From positions 70,697,876-70,761,875 of the forward strand of contig CM056576.1 of NCBI GenBank assembly GCA_029721435.1: a DNA stretch of 64,000 bases. The letters are read 5' to 3'. The stretch comes from Gymnothorax reevesii (Eukaryota > Chordata > Actinopteri > Anguilliformes > Muraenidae). How positions within the stretch are numbered: the first letter of the stretch is position 1; every line of letters starts with the position of its first letter. The notes under the pieces are model-generated. The model was not told the DNA's origin and made no database searches. It saw only the letters and a program-made list of their open reading frames with translations. Of the stretch, positions 1 to 12,300 are shown piece by piece. A program made the position numbers and the translations under genes.

Positions 1-102
1 AACCACATTCAGAGCAGGTGTGCGGAACGGGAGCGACACAGAACTGAAGAAAGAATTGAAGCAGCTGTGGAAAAGGCCAGACTCAGAGCAGGAAAGACTC
101 AC

Positions 103-235
103 TTGGCAGCATGACTGGAGCTGCCGGCTCCTCTGTGCCCCACGTCCAGGGCACTTCTCTTCCTCCAGTATTTAGTGAAGCAGGAGCGCATGTCACACAT
201 TAGGCCTTTAATGGGCCGAATGACCAGGTAATCCA
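103..235 (-). CDS. gpcpd1: gpcpd1 coding exon 9 (start of GDPD catalytic domain)
   Basis: The acceptor TTCAG lies at 240-236 and the donor GTGAGT at 102-97. The 133-nt exon enters in phase 1, completing a Val codon, and leaves after two bases. It encodes 43 full codons including TKYW, LDVGHRGAG and SSSHAA. In GDPD-family enzymes the HRG motif carries a catalytic histidine, so this exon opens the phosphodiesterase domain. It is the last gpcpd1 exon in the window; the next ones should lie left of base 1. Identity rests on close similarity to the human segment around VGHRGAG and on exact phase agreement with exon 8. Confidence 0.95.
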
Positions 236-310
236 CTGAAACACAAAAACACTTACAAATTAGGCCTGTCAATTGTTCAAAATTAAAATTTCATTCACAT
301 TCTTTAAGTA

Positions 311-1610
311 CAGTGCTGTAAAAAAGTATTTCCCCCCTTCCAAACCATTTTCTTTTTTGCATATTTGTCACACTTAAATGTTTCACATCAAACAAATTTT
401 GATAATAGACAAAATAGATAACCCCAGTAAATACAAAATGCAGTTTTTAAATGATTATTTCATTTATTGGGGGAAAAAGCTATCCAAACCTACCTGGCCC
501 ATGTGAAAAAGTAATTGCCCCCTAAATCCTAATAACTGGTTGTGCCACCCTCAGCGACAACAATTGTAATCGAACTAAGTAAAAAACAAAGAATCCAACC
601 AAGTGCTCAATATTTTTGTGTGTCCTGACGAAGGCTGTAAGGCCGAAACATGTTGACAACAACTAGCCAGTACTAAATAAAGGCTTTTTATCTATACTCT
701 TCGTCGAGTCCCTGGATCTACCCCGTTTTTAGTTTTTTTGACTGTAATCAAACATTTGCAATAAATGGCAATGAGTCTTTCATATCACTGTGGAGGAATT
801 TTGGCCCACTCTTCTTTGCGGAATTGTTTTAATTCAGCAACATTGGATGGTTTTTGCATGAACGGCCAGTTTAAGGTCGCGCCACAGCATCTCAATCGGA
901 TTTAAGTTTGGACTTTGACTTGGCAGCTCCAAAAACTTGTTTGTTTTTTTAAAGCCATTCAGAGGTGGACTTGCGGGTGTGTTTTCGGATTGTTATCCTG
1001 CTGCATAACCCAAGTGCACCTGAGCTTGAAGTCACGACTGATGGTCGGACATTCTCCTTCAGGATTTTCCGGTAGAAACCGGAATTCATGGTTCCATCAA
1101 TTACGTCGTCCAGGTCCTTAAGCAGCCTCAGACCACCATACTACCACCACCATGTTTGACTTTTGGTATGATGTTCTTTTTATGCAATATCCTGTGACCT
1201 GGAAAAACCTAGTGAATTTATCAGTAGGAAGGATTCTCACAATTGAATAAAATGCTTAGGATTCTGGACTTTTTCTAACCAGAAGAAATTATAGAAACCT
1301 GATTTTGACAGTTCAATTAACATTAATAATAGCTATTGTATTGAGATTTTCACCACTCTTAAATACCGCAAATGAGGGTCAACCTCAGTTTCTCCCGAAA
1401 GTGACAAATGTACTAGGTTTTCCCCAGATCACAGGAGAAATGCTGTGCTTGTTTTACGCCTGATGTAACAGGACACACACCTTCCAAAAAGTTCAACTTC
1501 TGTCTTGTCAGTCCAAAGAATATTCTTCAAAAGTCTTGGGGATCATCAAGATGCTTTTGGAAAATGTGAGACAAGCCTGTGTGTACTTTTTGGTCAGCAG
1601 TAGTTTTTAC
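311..1610. mobile_element. Tc1/mariner-like element, left part (non-coding relic)
   Basis: The left end CAGTGCTGTAAAAAAGTATT directly follows a TA dinucleotide at 309-310, the Tc1/mariner target. A related terminus (CAGTGCTGTGAAAAAGTGAT) occurs at 62752. The interior reads as decayed Tc1-type transposase in antisense, for example the stretch around 790-900. It is interrupted by a small insertion (572-742) and by a LINE (1611-4365), and resumes at 4366. No intact transposase frame remains. The right terminal repeat was not found. Confidence 0.75.
572..742. mobile_element. Short retro-insertion inside the Tc1 relic
   Basis: The 171-bp segment is flanked by a perfect 7-bp direct repeat TGTAATC (565-571 and 743-749), and the Tc1-like sequence reads on across it. 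It contains CCTGACGAAGGC, GGCCGAAACATG and AATAAAGG and ends in a T-rich run. This looks like a SINE or truncated non-LTR insertion. The family is not identified. Confidence 0.6.
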
Positions 1611-4365
1611 ATCATCATCATCAAATCTTTATTAGAGACACAATGGTCCAATAAAAAACAAAACACAACCACAAAAAAAAAACAAAAAAAAAAAAACAAA
1701 AAGGGTCTGAGTGGATGCCTGAGTGGAACTTGACAGCACTAAGACTGGGCTGAGACAGTAGCCTGATGATGACATTCTCTGAGTCTTTAAGATGGCATAT
1801 AAACTTGTAAGTCAAGTGTCTTAACTGAGCATTAATGGTGTTAACCCCTACACCACAGAACATCTCACTGGCACTGGACCATCTTGGCGTCCTGAGAAGT
1901 ATCCGCATGCAGTCATTGTATGCAACCTTTAACTTCTGCAGGCTGGCTATTTGTACTTGACCCACATGGGGGCAGTATAAAGTGGCATACAATAGGCCCT
2001 GAAGAGGGTGACCTTGACCTCTTCGGAGCAAAAATTAAATTTCTTCCTCAACATGTTGGCCTGCGCATACAGCATGCACCGCCGTCTATACATGTCATCA
2101 TCATCACTTAACTGATCATTGATAATGCGGCCCAGATATTTAGTACTGCCACAGACGGACAACACTTGCCCTGACAGATAAAAAGGTGGGAGGTTAAAAT
2201 CCTTATTCTCTCTGGTCCTGCAGACCAAGACGGCACTCTTCTTGGCATTGTATTTTACGTCAAACCTGATACCATAGTCAGTGCTCATGTCCAGTAGCTG
2301 TTGGAAACCAGCGCTGCTTAGGGACAATATGGCCAGGTCGTCGGCATACATAAAATGATTAATCAAGGTGTTGCCAAGAAAACAACCAGTATTACAGTGG
2401 TTGAGTTGCACAGAAAGATCATTCATATAAAAGTACAGGCGAAAGAGGCCCACCTTGGCGGACACCGTTCCCCACCCCAAAAGGAGGAGAGACCACATTA
2501 CCCCACCTGACACTCCATGGTCTGATTTGCATACCAATATGCCAGGAGTCTAATGAGACTATTGGGCACACCTCTCTCCCTCAGCTTTAGAAACAGTTTC
2601 TGATGGTTCACACGGTCAGAAGCCTTAGAGGCATCAATAAAGCCCACCAATACAGAGGAGTTTTTTGCTTTAAACATGTCAATCACTTCTTTCAGCTCAT
2701 AAATACACAAGTCAGTACCGTGCTTGGTTTTAAACCCAAATTGATTGTCATTGGTGATTAAAAAAAGGACGTAAACAAATCAATAAAATTTTTTCTAAAA
2801 CCTTTGAAAGTACACTAGCAAGTGCAATTGGCCGGTAATTGTCCAGGCTACCCACCTTGCCGGTCTTATCCCTGATAACTGGCACCAAGGTAACAGACAG
2901 CATGGAGTTCGGCAGCAGCCCATGTGACATGAAGCCAGTAAAACAAGGCGAGCAGGACAGAGACCCAAGGGCTTACGTACTTTAAATGTTCCACAGTGAT
3001 ATTATCTGGACCATCAGCTTCATTATCTGCCAGCTGTATTGTAGCTTCATGTACCTCAGTAGCTGAGACCCCCACTAACTCGCTATCAGGGATGCTCCCT
3101 ACCTGAAAGGGGTAGCTGTCAATACAGTTAAAGATAGCAGAGTACTGCAGCCTCCAGCGCTCAGCTATATTATCTGATCCAGTGACTCCCTCAACTGAAC
3201 ATGGCAGGGGCATGCAACCCCGGTTCCAGGACCTCACCTCCTTCCAGAACCCAGTTACAATACAGCTGAGGAGCTTCTCAGCCATAGAGTCAGCTCTCAT
3301 TAGTTGTTCATGCCTGGTAATATAGCGAATGGCTGATTTATACCTGGCATGTGTAAGCTTTCTGTGGTCCAGATCAGGTCCCTGCCTTGGCCTGCCTGCC
3401 TGAACCCACTCTCTGTTAGCATCCCTGGCTGCAGCATGATGAGGTGCTACATGTTTGTGCCAGCCTGGTTTACCTGGCTCACTATTAGCCCTATTAGTAG
3501 GTAAGGTACTGCTGGCCTTACAAAGACTTTCTACTATAGCATCATACATGTACAAAGTTTATTATAGAGAACTTTATCTTCAGTTAAGATCAGAACATAC
3601 AATAGCATCACACAGTAAAAATACATTTTTCAAAAGAGCACCAGTTCTCTCACAGTAACACAAAACATCATCATCAGAGAGTCTTGACCAGTCTACTTTA
3701 CTTCTAGCACTGTCATTGTTCCCTCGAATCATCTCAGGCAGACCATCTGCCTCAATATATTGTAAAAAATACAAGGTATGTGGTCACTCGGGGATGCCTC
3801 ATACTTAATCTCCATTAAACGGATATTGGGATGGGCATCAGCCGTGGTAACACAGTGATCAAGCCAGGATGTTGTGTGCCAGGCTTCACTAATAGAAGTA
3901 AAACTGTCAGGTGGCAAGAGCACTTGGCTGGAAATGATGAGGTCACTATCCTCACAAAAGTGTACCATGTGCTTGGCAAATAAGGAGCTTTTACCTGACA
4001 TGTCAGCATTCCAGTCACCGACCACATAAATACAAGAACAGGGATTATCTTGCACAAAAGAATGGATAAAAGCAAGTTTACTTAGGAAGTCATCCTCGTT
4101 CTCCTTACACTCATAAGGCATGTACACATTAAGAGCAATACACTCCTTGTCATTAGACTTATACTGTACTGCAATAGCCCAGTCAACATCAAGCCGAATG
4201 GCACTGAGCACTGTGTCCAGTCTTTTGTGCCGGAGGATAGCAACACCTCCTGCTATTCTCGCCCTCATCATACCCAGAGTCAGGTCAGTAGTCGATTCAC
4301 CAATTTCATGAACATCTACATTAAAAGTGTTCAGAAGGCCCAGGTCTTGTTTAGAGAGGAGGGTT
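1611..4365 (-). mobile_element. 5'-truncated LINE (APE endonuclease + reverse transcriptase), inactive
   Basis: The element is flanked by TTTTTAC (1604-1610 and 4366-4372), a 7-bp target duplication inside the Tc1-like relic. Minus-strand frames read in order. The endonuclease is at about 4390-3770, with VVGDWNAD, SWLDHC and SDHIPC motifs. The reverse transcriptase is at about 3040-1950, with NYRPIAL, GFIDASKA and FMYADDLA. The C-terminal part is at about 2010-1640. The 3' end is a short GATGAT-type tail at the low-coordinate edge. The frame is broken between about 3000 and 2750 and again near 2500, and the 5' end is cut inside the endonuclease. It is a non-LTR retrotransposon of a type common in fish; the clade was not assigned. 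Confidence 0.9.
1947..2710 (-). pseudogene. LINE reverse transcriptase fragment (YADD core)
   Basis: Two overlapping minus-strand frames (2710-2498 and 2537-1947) together carry the palm region. Visible blocks are VGFIDASKASDRVNH, LSVQLNH, FMYADDLAIL with the catalytic YADD, and KYLGRIINDQLSDDDD. A frameshift near 2500-2540 separates the two frames and the usual GVRQGG block is not intact. The protein would copy LINE RNA at a nicked target if it were whole. Here it is a dead copy. Confidence 0.85.
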
Positions 4366-4397
4366 TTTTTACCTTGAAACTCTCCCATGGATGCCAT
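3729..4397 (-). pseudogene. LINE endonuclease (EEP/APE-type) fragment
   Basis: The 222-codon minus-strand frame carries GGVAILRHKRLD, YVVGDWNADM, SWLDHCVTT and SPSDHIPC, the hallmark blocks of the endonuclease-exonuclease-phosphatase fold that nicks target DNA for LINE insertion. The first methionines of the frame (above about 4372) are not LINE sequence but come from the Tc1-like host element, so this start is an artefact of the insertion junction. Confidence 0.85.
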
Positions 4398-4700
4398 TTT
4401 TGCCCTCTTTGTCTCTTTCTTATGGTTGAATCATGAACACTGACTTGGACTGAGGCAAGTGAGGCCTGCAGATCTTTAGATGTTATGGGTTCTTCTGTGA
4501 CCTCCTGGACGAGTCGCTGATGCGCTTTTAGAGTAATTTTGGTAGGCTGCTCACTCCTAGGAAGGTTCACCATAGTGCTATTCAGTTAGTGGTCAGTAAT
4601 AGTATTGATAAATCAAGGTGTATCAAGCATTAGTTGGCTTGAAAGTACTGAGGAACTGTAATTATCAAAATTAAATATAACTACCCAGGTAAGAAATGGG
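4366..4700 (-). mobile_element. Tc1-like relic, right part with transposase N-terminus
   Basis: This is the continuation of the element interrupted by the LINE. A minus-strand frame (4573 downward) has the pattern TPK-like, AHQRLVQEVTEEP, ITSKDLQASL and VHDSTIRKR, typical of the helix-turn-helix DNA-binding N-terminus of Tc1 transposases. It breaks at the LINE junction. The outer boundary near 4,700 is uncertain because no terminal repeat is seen. Confidence 0.8.
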
Positions 4701-6119
4701 ACATTACCCAGTTCAATTACATCACGCTCAGAGAGGCATGCTTTTAAACATTACCAGCACTAATCAGATTTATAGAAGATTTCTTTGTATTTTCAAAATC
4801 ACTTAAGGCTGTATTTGATTGTACTGGGTGCTTACAATTAAAGTAAGCAATCTGAAAGGAGGAGAGGAATACTTTTTCATATTTTTGTAAATCACTTCTG
4901 AAATAGTTCACTAACTTTGCCTATTTTCCACTGTTGGTCATACTGACGTGCAACATATTTACCAGGAATCCTATCCTGCAAGCGAGATAGCAGACTTAAA
5001 ACAGTGATTCAGTCAGCAACAAAACAACTTCATATTTTGTGTATTTGCTAATCTAGACATGCTCTTAACCAGTCATAATTAATTCTATGGTAGACCTGGT
5101 TGCTCATATCCGAGTGAAAAGCATTTGGAAAAGAGACGTAAAATGATATTTTCCCCATTTTCAATGCCGCATAATTCAAACAGTTTGATTATTTAAGAAA
5201 ATATGGAGATACAGATGGCCAAAGTTGCTCTGTAGTAAAAAAGAAATTAATTTTTTTCCACTGTTTTTGTCAAGTCATGAATGGGCATTTATGCAACTGT
5301 TAATCGTCCAAAAAACGGGTTGACATACACTATCGCTTGTCCATTGCAATTTTGGTCTGGTACCAGGCAAGAGGACAAGTTGATTTTCTGAAAAATCATT
5401 TAGTCTTGGCACTTCCAAAAATAAAATACCAAAAAATGAGCATTTGTTTTCAGTGATTGCAGTAAGGTCAAATATTGTGACATTAAAACAAACATTTTGA
5501 CCAAAGTAATAATGTCAGTCATAATTTCATAAAGGGAAGGTAAGTGACGGCTGCAATCACAATCAGCGGTGAAGTTTGTAGAGTGTTTACACCAGTGTAC
5601 CCCTGTCAGTCCCACATGAGGAAACAGGACTGTTTACAAAGCTGACATGCAGGGGTCAATAAGGGACTGTTGTTTAGTCATGATGTCATATTACACAGTT
5701 ATTATGCTACTACTCCTGCAAGTTTCTGACAAACACCTCGGGATGGTCAGTATTATACAAGCCATGGTCCAGTCTTGTGTAGTCATGTGGGAGGTCATCT
5801 TTGTTTGTATAACATATGTCAGGCAAGAGGCAATTGATGTGTGAGCATGCGGCGCGTGATTATTCAGCTTTCTGTTTCCTGCTCATTGAGCCTCTATATT
5901 GATGACTTGGTTTTCCTTTGATATAGGTGGAAGAGTGGAATGTTTCTGGGAGACTTTAACATGGGCTCCGGCACAATATTTGCGTATAGTCATTTATCTC
6001 ACTGTATTCTGTTACTGTATTTGAGATTCATACATCTGTGAATAAATTATTTCAATCTTAACCAAGTATTCCTCTCTGACTGTTATCCACTTCACAGCTA
6101 TGGATTTTCAGTTCAAACG
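4701..6119. other. Intronic sequence, nothing recognised
   Basis: AT-rich sequence lies in the gpcpd1 intron between exons 8 and 9. Frames are short and lack known motifs, and no terminal repeats or splice-bounded exon were found. Confidence 0.5.
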
Positions 6120-6670
6120 CACGCACAGGTCTTTGGGTATCTGCACCCTGTAGTCCCTCACCTGCGTTTAGTGCAGTCACAAATACATTTAATAGTATTA
6201 TTGCCGGTTAACTCCTTTGGTAAATAATTCAGGTACATGTCCACAGCAAGCAGTTCAATGTCCGGGGTACAGAGGCGCTTCTTAACGTTCACATGTCTGG
6301 GATTACACCACCTCTCATTCAGAAAGTGCAAACTCACCTCCCTTCTTGAGCGAGTTTAGCCATGTTTCACTGAAGTAAAAAAATGCTACACTCACTACAC
6401 TACACTTCCCTCTGGGTCTTCACCAGCGCCGCGCGCTCATCCGCCTTGTTCCCCAAAGAACTCACGTTTCCCATTATAATCGCTGGGACCGCTGGCTTCT
6501 GTCTTCTCCTTCTGCTTGACTCCAGATCTGCAACCCCGCTGTCTCCTCCATAACTCCTGCGGGATCAGAAGTCTGTCTCCGGGCAACAGCACAGGCTTAC
6601 ACAGGGCAATCAACTGATCACGCGTGTAAAGAATGCCCCTGCTCCAATCGGCAAAGTTCTCAGTCACAAA
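6120..6670 (-). pseudogene. Fragment of a second LINE (N-terminal region and endonuclease start)
   Basis: On the minus strand a frame starting at 6667 reads YTRDQLIALCKPVLLPGDR and then RRQRGCRSGVKQKEK. A shifted frame then gives MGNVSSLGNKADE, and further on come ETWLN-like and CTPDIELLAVDMYLNYLPKEL-like pieces. This order is the conserved beginning of a widespread fish LINE protein, leading into its APE endonuclease. Several frameshifts and stops are present. The ends are approximate. Confidence 0.65.
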
Positions 6671-7239
6671 GAAGTTTCCTTCTTCTTCTTCTTCTTCTTA
6701 TATTTTGGAGTTTTATGGCTATTTCAATGCTTAAGGTGTATTACCGACTACTACTGGCTGAATATTTCCAGCAATGGTGAAACGTGATGAGCTGCACGCG
6801 GGGAGGAGGGAGGGACAGAGGGTGGCATGGGCAACAGAAGGCATGCGATTGATTCTTTCCATTCGGACCGAATGGCAGGGATTTGTCAGAGTTTTTCGGT
6901 CCTGCAGCCGACACTGTGGTCTGATTCTTTTCGTTCCTTTTTCTGAATACATAATGTATTGACTACTCTCAGGATAGATGGACCATTTCACCCAGTATAC
7001 CAAAAAGTGTTTCTGAACAGGATTATCAACTATACCTTCAAATGGTATTATTTTCTTAAATAAGAAAAACCCCACATTTGAGACAAATGCTACTCAACTC
7101 CTTCGCACAGAAACCAAATCTGGCTATTGATGTGTCACTTTATTTCAGGCTTTATAATTCAAGATTGAAGCTTCACGGAGAGGAATGGAATGGCTCAACT
7201 GAGTTGAGACACAAAGCATTTAGAATTTCATCTTATTAG
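6671..7239. other. Intronic sequence with a short (TTC)n run
   Basis: A CTT/TTC microsatellite lies at about 6676-6700. No coding or structural feature is recognised in the rest. Confidence 0.4.
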
Positions 7240-8975
7240 GGCCCGAGCGACGACTGCAAGTTGCCCACGGAGGACCCTATTGAAATCACGCTGTTTATTA
7301 TCATCATTATTATTATTATTATTATTATTCCTCTGAAATTATATGCCCCAATTTTGCTCATTTCCGAATGGTGAAAACGCGTTTACCTTTCCACATTCCT
7401 TCGGCCACATCCGAAATTCAATATTTTTGTGTGCTTGCTCATGGTCGACGCAAAATGGCGCCCCCCAAACACGTTTCAAATTTCCCATAGGGAAATTTGA
7501 TTACTTTCTTGTACACAGATGAAATTCGGTAGACATATATATCATACCCAGAAATACAAAAAATTTCATTGGAGCCATGCCCTAAACCCAACAGGAAGTC
7601 AGCCATTTTGATTTGAATTATTCTGTTTTAAAACAAACTCCTCCAAGGGATTTCGCCAGATCGACTTCAAATTTGGTACAGATTATCTAGAGACCAAGCT
7701 GATCAAAATTTATGCTCTGCATGTCTGTAGGTCAAAGGGCGTGGCTGCTAGGGTGTGACAAAGTTTGGCGACTGGCCATAAAATTTCTAAATGCTCTCAC
7801 GCCCACATACTTGATCGTAGCAGCTTCAAACTTGCTGGACACGATGATGGCTCCACCCTAAACATCTGAATTTATTCACTTCCCACTTTACTCATAGCGC
7901 CCCCCTGTGGTAACAGGAAGTGACCATTTTTTACCTTCACTTGTACTGATGACACATTGCTGAACCCATCAACTTCATTCCACTTCTAAAACAGGCACCA
8001 CAAGTTGGTGAACCTACATTAAGAATGCTGTGAAGCAATGAGTAATGGCGTCCGTGTGGCGACGCGACGACTATGGATCCCTCGCCATGAAAATATGTTT
8101 GGGTTTTTGACATCTTTTAATGAACTCGTATAATCATGAAAATAAGCAGGTCAAGGGTGGCAAGGAAAGGGCCAGCGCCCATAGGGGGAGCAAAATTCCT
8201 CGATAGCGCCCCCTTGAAATTTTCAAAAACCCCTCCCCATAGGAGTTTTTTTTGGAATAGGAAGATGAAATTGTTACATATGTGCATGTTGCCAAAACAC
8301 ACAAAAAAGTCTCTGGCACCATTGGTCAGCTCCAAAAAGGAAGTCGGCTATTTTGATTTTAATGTGTCATTTTTACATGATTTCCACATGATGCATTTTA
8401 ACGAACTCCTCCTAGAGATTTCGTCCAATCAACCTCAGATTTATCACAGATCATAAACAGACCATGCTGATCAAAAGTTGTGCTCTGGATGTCAGGAGAT
8501 AAATGGGCGTGGCCACTATGGCGTCCCCATTTATGATGCCTCCCTAAGCATATTCGAGCAGCTCTCTCCCTCTCATACTTCAACCAAACGACTTCAAAAT
8601 TCCTGTACATGATAAGGGCCCTGCCCTGAAAGCCTCCATAAGCTCGTACACAATCTTACTCATGGCGCCCCCTCGTGGAAACAGGAAATTCCAGATTTTA
8701 CATTGACATTGGCCGATTTGTTCGAAACGACATTTGTTTTGAGGGTCTGCCCCTGAATGCACCTGCCCATGTTTGGTAACGCTCCAAGCACCCCCTGGTG
8801 GATGAACCATCAACTTGTCATAACTCCTTCATGCTTTGTCCGATTCAATCCTAACTTTATCACAATTTGGTGCAAGTACTTGACCTGTCCAATGGTCATG
8901 AGCATACACCTGCACTCGTCAGGATCTCACCACTACCCCCAACGTGCACCCATTCAACGCTGCTTGCAGCTTTAA
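7240..8975 (+). repeat. GGGCCCGAGC-type fish interspersed repeat
   Basis: It begins with GGGCCCGAGCGACGACTGCA followed by GGACCCTATTGAAATC and an (ATT)n run (about 7290-7330), and ends with CGCTGCTTGCAGCTTTAATT (about 8957-8976). Between them are repeated short phrases such as GCGCCCCCYTGTGGTAACAGGAA (two copies, near 7900 and 8665). This head and tail pair is familiar from many teleost genomes as a non-coding mid-size repeat. I do not know its mobilising enzyme. Frames inside it are not genes. Related material occurs at 24,670-25,140 and 53,330-54,180. Confidence 0.7.
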
Positions 8976-9769
8976 TTTCAGTTTATTTTCATGATTTCAG
9001 TAGAGAGAAAGGGCCGCAAACAAAACATTTTCATGAAAATTCAGTACTGACGTTCCAAAATAAATAAATAAATAGGACCAAGGGTCCTGGGTCAATCCAC
9101 ATGAAATCATCCAAAATCACCATAGCTCCCCTGGTGATGGTGTCATATTTGCTTGATTTTGATATATTTTGTAGCCTGTGGTGATAAAAGTAAAATGCAA
9201 TTGGTTTCAGGTCAAAATCTTAATCCGTTTTGATCTCAGAGGGGTTTGAAAAGGGGGGCGTGTCCGCATTAACCCTCTGTGTGCCATTTGTAGCCATCTT
9301 TAGATGGCTAGCAATCAAAAACTAAGATGGGTAGCTGCTTCGTTTTTTCAGAGCTTGTTTATTCGGTCTTACAGCTCATGACAAATGTATAATTGAGGAG
9401 ATTAACCCCCTGGTGGCCATGCAATAATTGACCAAAAACCAGAAATCTGCCGAACCGTTCCTAAAATAATCCGAATTCATGCTGAATTTAAACCAAGATG
9501 CCTCATGATTTGCCAAATGAAATTTGGCAGTGTGATAGCACCTACAAAGGGCTTCCCAGGAAAGCCAAGAATTGCTCCACATCTTCATTGGGAGTGGCCC
9601 AATATTAACCCCTTTCCGGTCAATTTTGCCAGACACACCCACTTGGCGCCCGCTTTTCAGCATGTGGGCACACTTTGGTATTTGGTTTCTTAGTCTTAAA
9701 TGACTTGATGAGTACTTCAAATTAAACCCGACGCCAACTTCTAACTAGGTGGCCTGATGGGAAAACAAG
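8976..9769. other. Unclassified repeat-like intronic DNA
   Basis: Moderately AT-rich, non-coding. The phrase GGACCAAGGGTCCTGGG (near 9076) is palindrome-like. Minus-strand frames near 9,376-9,720 show no known motif. Confidence 0.35.
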
Positions 9770-11110
9770 GGCCCTCTTTATGGAGATGGGCTCCATCTTT
9801 GACCATTTTCATGATACAAGTCACTGAATCTTCCCTAGGTCACATTTGACTTTTGAAGGTTAATATGAAAGCCACCAAATGTCATATATGACTGCCTATA
9901 TATCTCTAATGTAAACCTAGGCTCCATATGTGGCCATTTTGGAAATACATGTCATTGTAATTGTATTAAGTCAAGTTGAATGTCACCAAATGAAAGTTCA
10001 AGTGTGACTTTCTTTAAGTCTGTGATACAAGCTTAGGCTCCATCTGTGACCTTTTTAGTGATAGAAGTCGTAGAATTTTCACAAGGTGAAGTCTGACCTT
10101 CAAAGGTCAATATGTATATCAGGTCACCAAATGAAAGTTCATATTTGACTTCCTATATGTCTCCACTACAAACCAACACATATAATCAAAACCATTATTG
10201 ATAAAGTCATTAAAATTTCACTGTAAAGGTGGGCCGTGGAAGGTCACTGAAGGTCAAGTTCAAAGTCAGCAAATGAAACTTCTTACATGACTTCCTATAG
10301 GCCCACAATACAAAGCTCTATCTATAGTAGTTCTGGAGATAGAAGTCATTATAATTTTGCTATGTGAAGTCTGACCTTCAAAGTTCACCCAAGGTCAAGT
10401 TCAAGGCCACCAAAAAAAATTTCGTTTATGCCCCATAAGTGTTTAATACACGTTTCCAATCTTCAATATTTTCAGGCCTAGAAGCCTTAGAAAATTGTAA
10501 CATTTTGCTTTAACCACAAGTTTGACCTTTCAAGGTCAACTTTAACATAGCCAATGTATAGGTCATATATGACTTCCTACATGTCGATAATATAAATTTA
10601 ACCTCTATCTGCAACCATTTGGCCTCCACAGCACATCTTGCTTATTCATAAAGTACAGTGCCCCCACTACACCCACTTCCGTCCATTCAATCAAAATGGT
10701 GCTTGCATTGTATATTGACTGTACCAAGAGAAGTTGATTGCCTGATTCAGAAAAAAATTTATCACGCAGTTTTTGAGAAAGAATTTTTTGAAATTTCAAG
10801 TCCTGTCTTTTAACATTGATAATATTTTCCTTGACCTCAAGTTTGACCTTTCCAAGTCATCTGAGTTCAACTTTAACATAGTCAATGTATAGGTCATATA
10901 TGACTTCCTATAAGTCAACAATACAAACTTCATCTCCATCTGCAACCATTTGGCCTACACAGGCCATCTTGCTTATTCATAAAGTACAGCACCCCCACTA
11001 GACCCACTTCCATCGATTCAATCAAAATGGCACTCGCACTGTACATTGATGGTACCAAGGGAAGTTGATTGCCTGAAAAAAATTATCAATCGGTTTTTAA
11101 AAAATTATTT
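9770..11110 (+). repeat. Degenerate tandem array, period about 140 bp
   Basis: The block GACTTCCTAYA, followed by a phrase like TACAAACTYMATCTCYATCTG, recurs near 9890, 10009, 10147, 10289, 10431 (weak), 10570 and 10902. Each is preceded by TTTGACCTT..AAGGTCAA and an ACCAAATG or CAATGTATAGG phrase. Spacing is 119-142 bp except for the last pair. The last two units are longer and duplicated at about 320 bp (10523-10841 and 10842-11110), both containing GCAACCATTTGGCCT and TTCATAAAGTACAG. No coding content is evident. Confidence 0.7.
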
Positions 11111-12300
11111 TTTTAAATTTCTCAGTCCTATCTTTAACATTGGGGCCAAAATTTCAAGGGCCCATAAAACAGACAAAAATGATTCAATCAAAAATGTGGA
11201 ACAAATGTGTGGAGATAGCAGTGCGTTATGGTATATTTACACAAAAATTCAACAAAAAAAAAAAAACAAAAAAAAGAAAAACATTTTCCAGATGACAGGC
11301 GCCACACCGCGACAATAGCTTATCGGCCCATAGGGCCGGTAAGCAAATAAAAATGGCTGGGGGCTAAACCCATACATTTCTGGGATCATAAACTCCTTAA
11401 CAATTATAATTTACTTGAGCATTAAATTCTAAATTACCTACTCTCTAGGAGCCAAATAAGACCGCTATCAAGATGGCTCCCTAATCTCCTAGATCCCTCA
11501 AAATGGCACACTGTCAGATCTCATAAAGTAATTATATATTTAACGCAAATCAGCTTTTGAGGCATAAAATTCCATTTGAACTAATGCTTTTCTGGTTAAA
11601 TTTAGCATGAGTTTATCAAGGTAGGTGCAGTTGGACATCAGTGACCACCAGTAACCTCTCCAAAGACAAAACATGCCTTTTCTCCATGATAAAGTTTAGA
11701 ATTCTGTCCATTTTTCTTCAGAGTGCCACAAGCCAGCACACATCCTCATTAAAGGAATTGCTTCTTTAACAGTCAGAGCATTCACCCTGCGATGAAAAGC
11801 TAGCAGTTCCCACTTCCAAGCTCACAACCTTATATAAACACTTTCCACGCCTTATAAGGAACTCGGTAACTGAATATCTGAAATATAACTTATTTTAACA
11901 AAACAGACATTACATCATTAGAAAAAAAGCAGGCAATATTCTACCCTAAAATGAACAGAATGGTGCAATGAACATACTAGGGGGTCTACGAAAGTGATTA
12001 GGCATTAGAAACGAGCCAAAACCTCAGCATTCTATTTTGTTGACTATGGTATAAATTCCAAAACAAAAAGCCACACTGAGCAAAATGCTACCACAGTGGC
12101 TGTATAACCATTCTTCATTGAATCCCTCCACTAGAGACAGATGTGTCCCTTAGAACGAACCCTCCAATCCTGTTTCATCAGAAAAATTCCCATTGACCAT
12201 GTCTGTACCTACATTTATTAAATCTAATAAATGTAACTGAACACTTCAGGGCAGTTTCATAAGTCTTTTTTTTCCATATCACATCATTTTCAGCTGCGTA
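11111..12300. other. Intronic AT-rich DNA, no gene
   Basis: Contains A-rich runs at 11257-11285. The sequence GGCCCATAGGGCC (11333-11338 area) looks like the end of the preceding repeat block. Nothing else is recognised. Confidence 0.4.
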
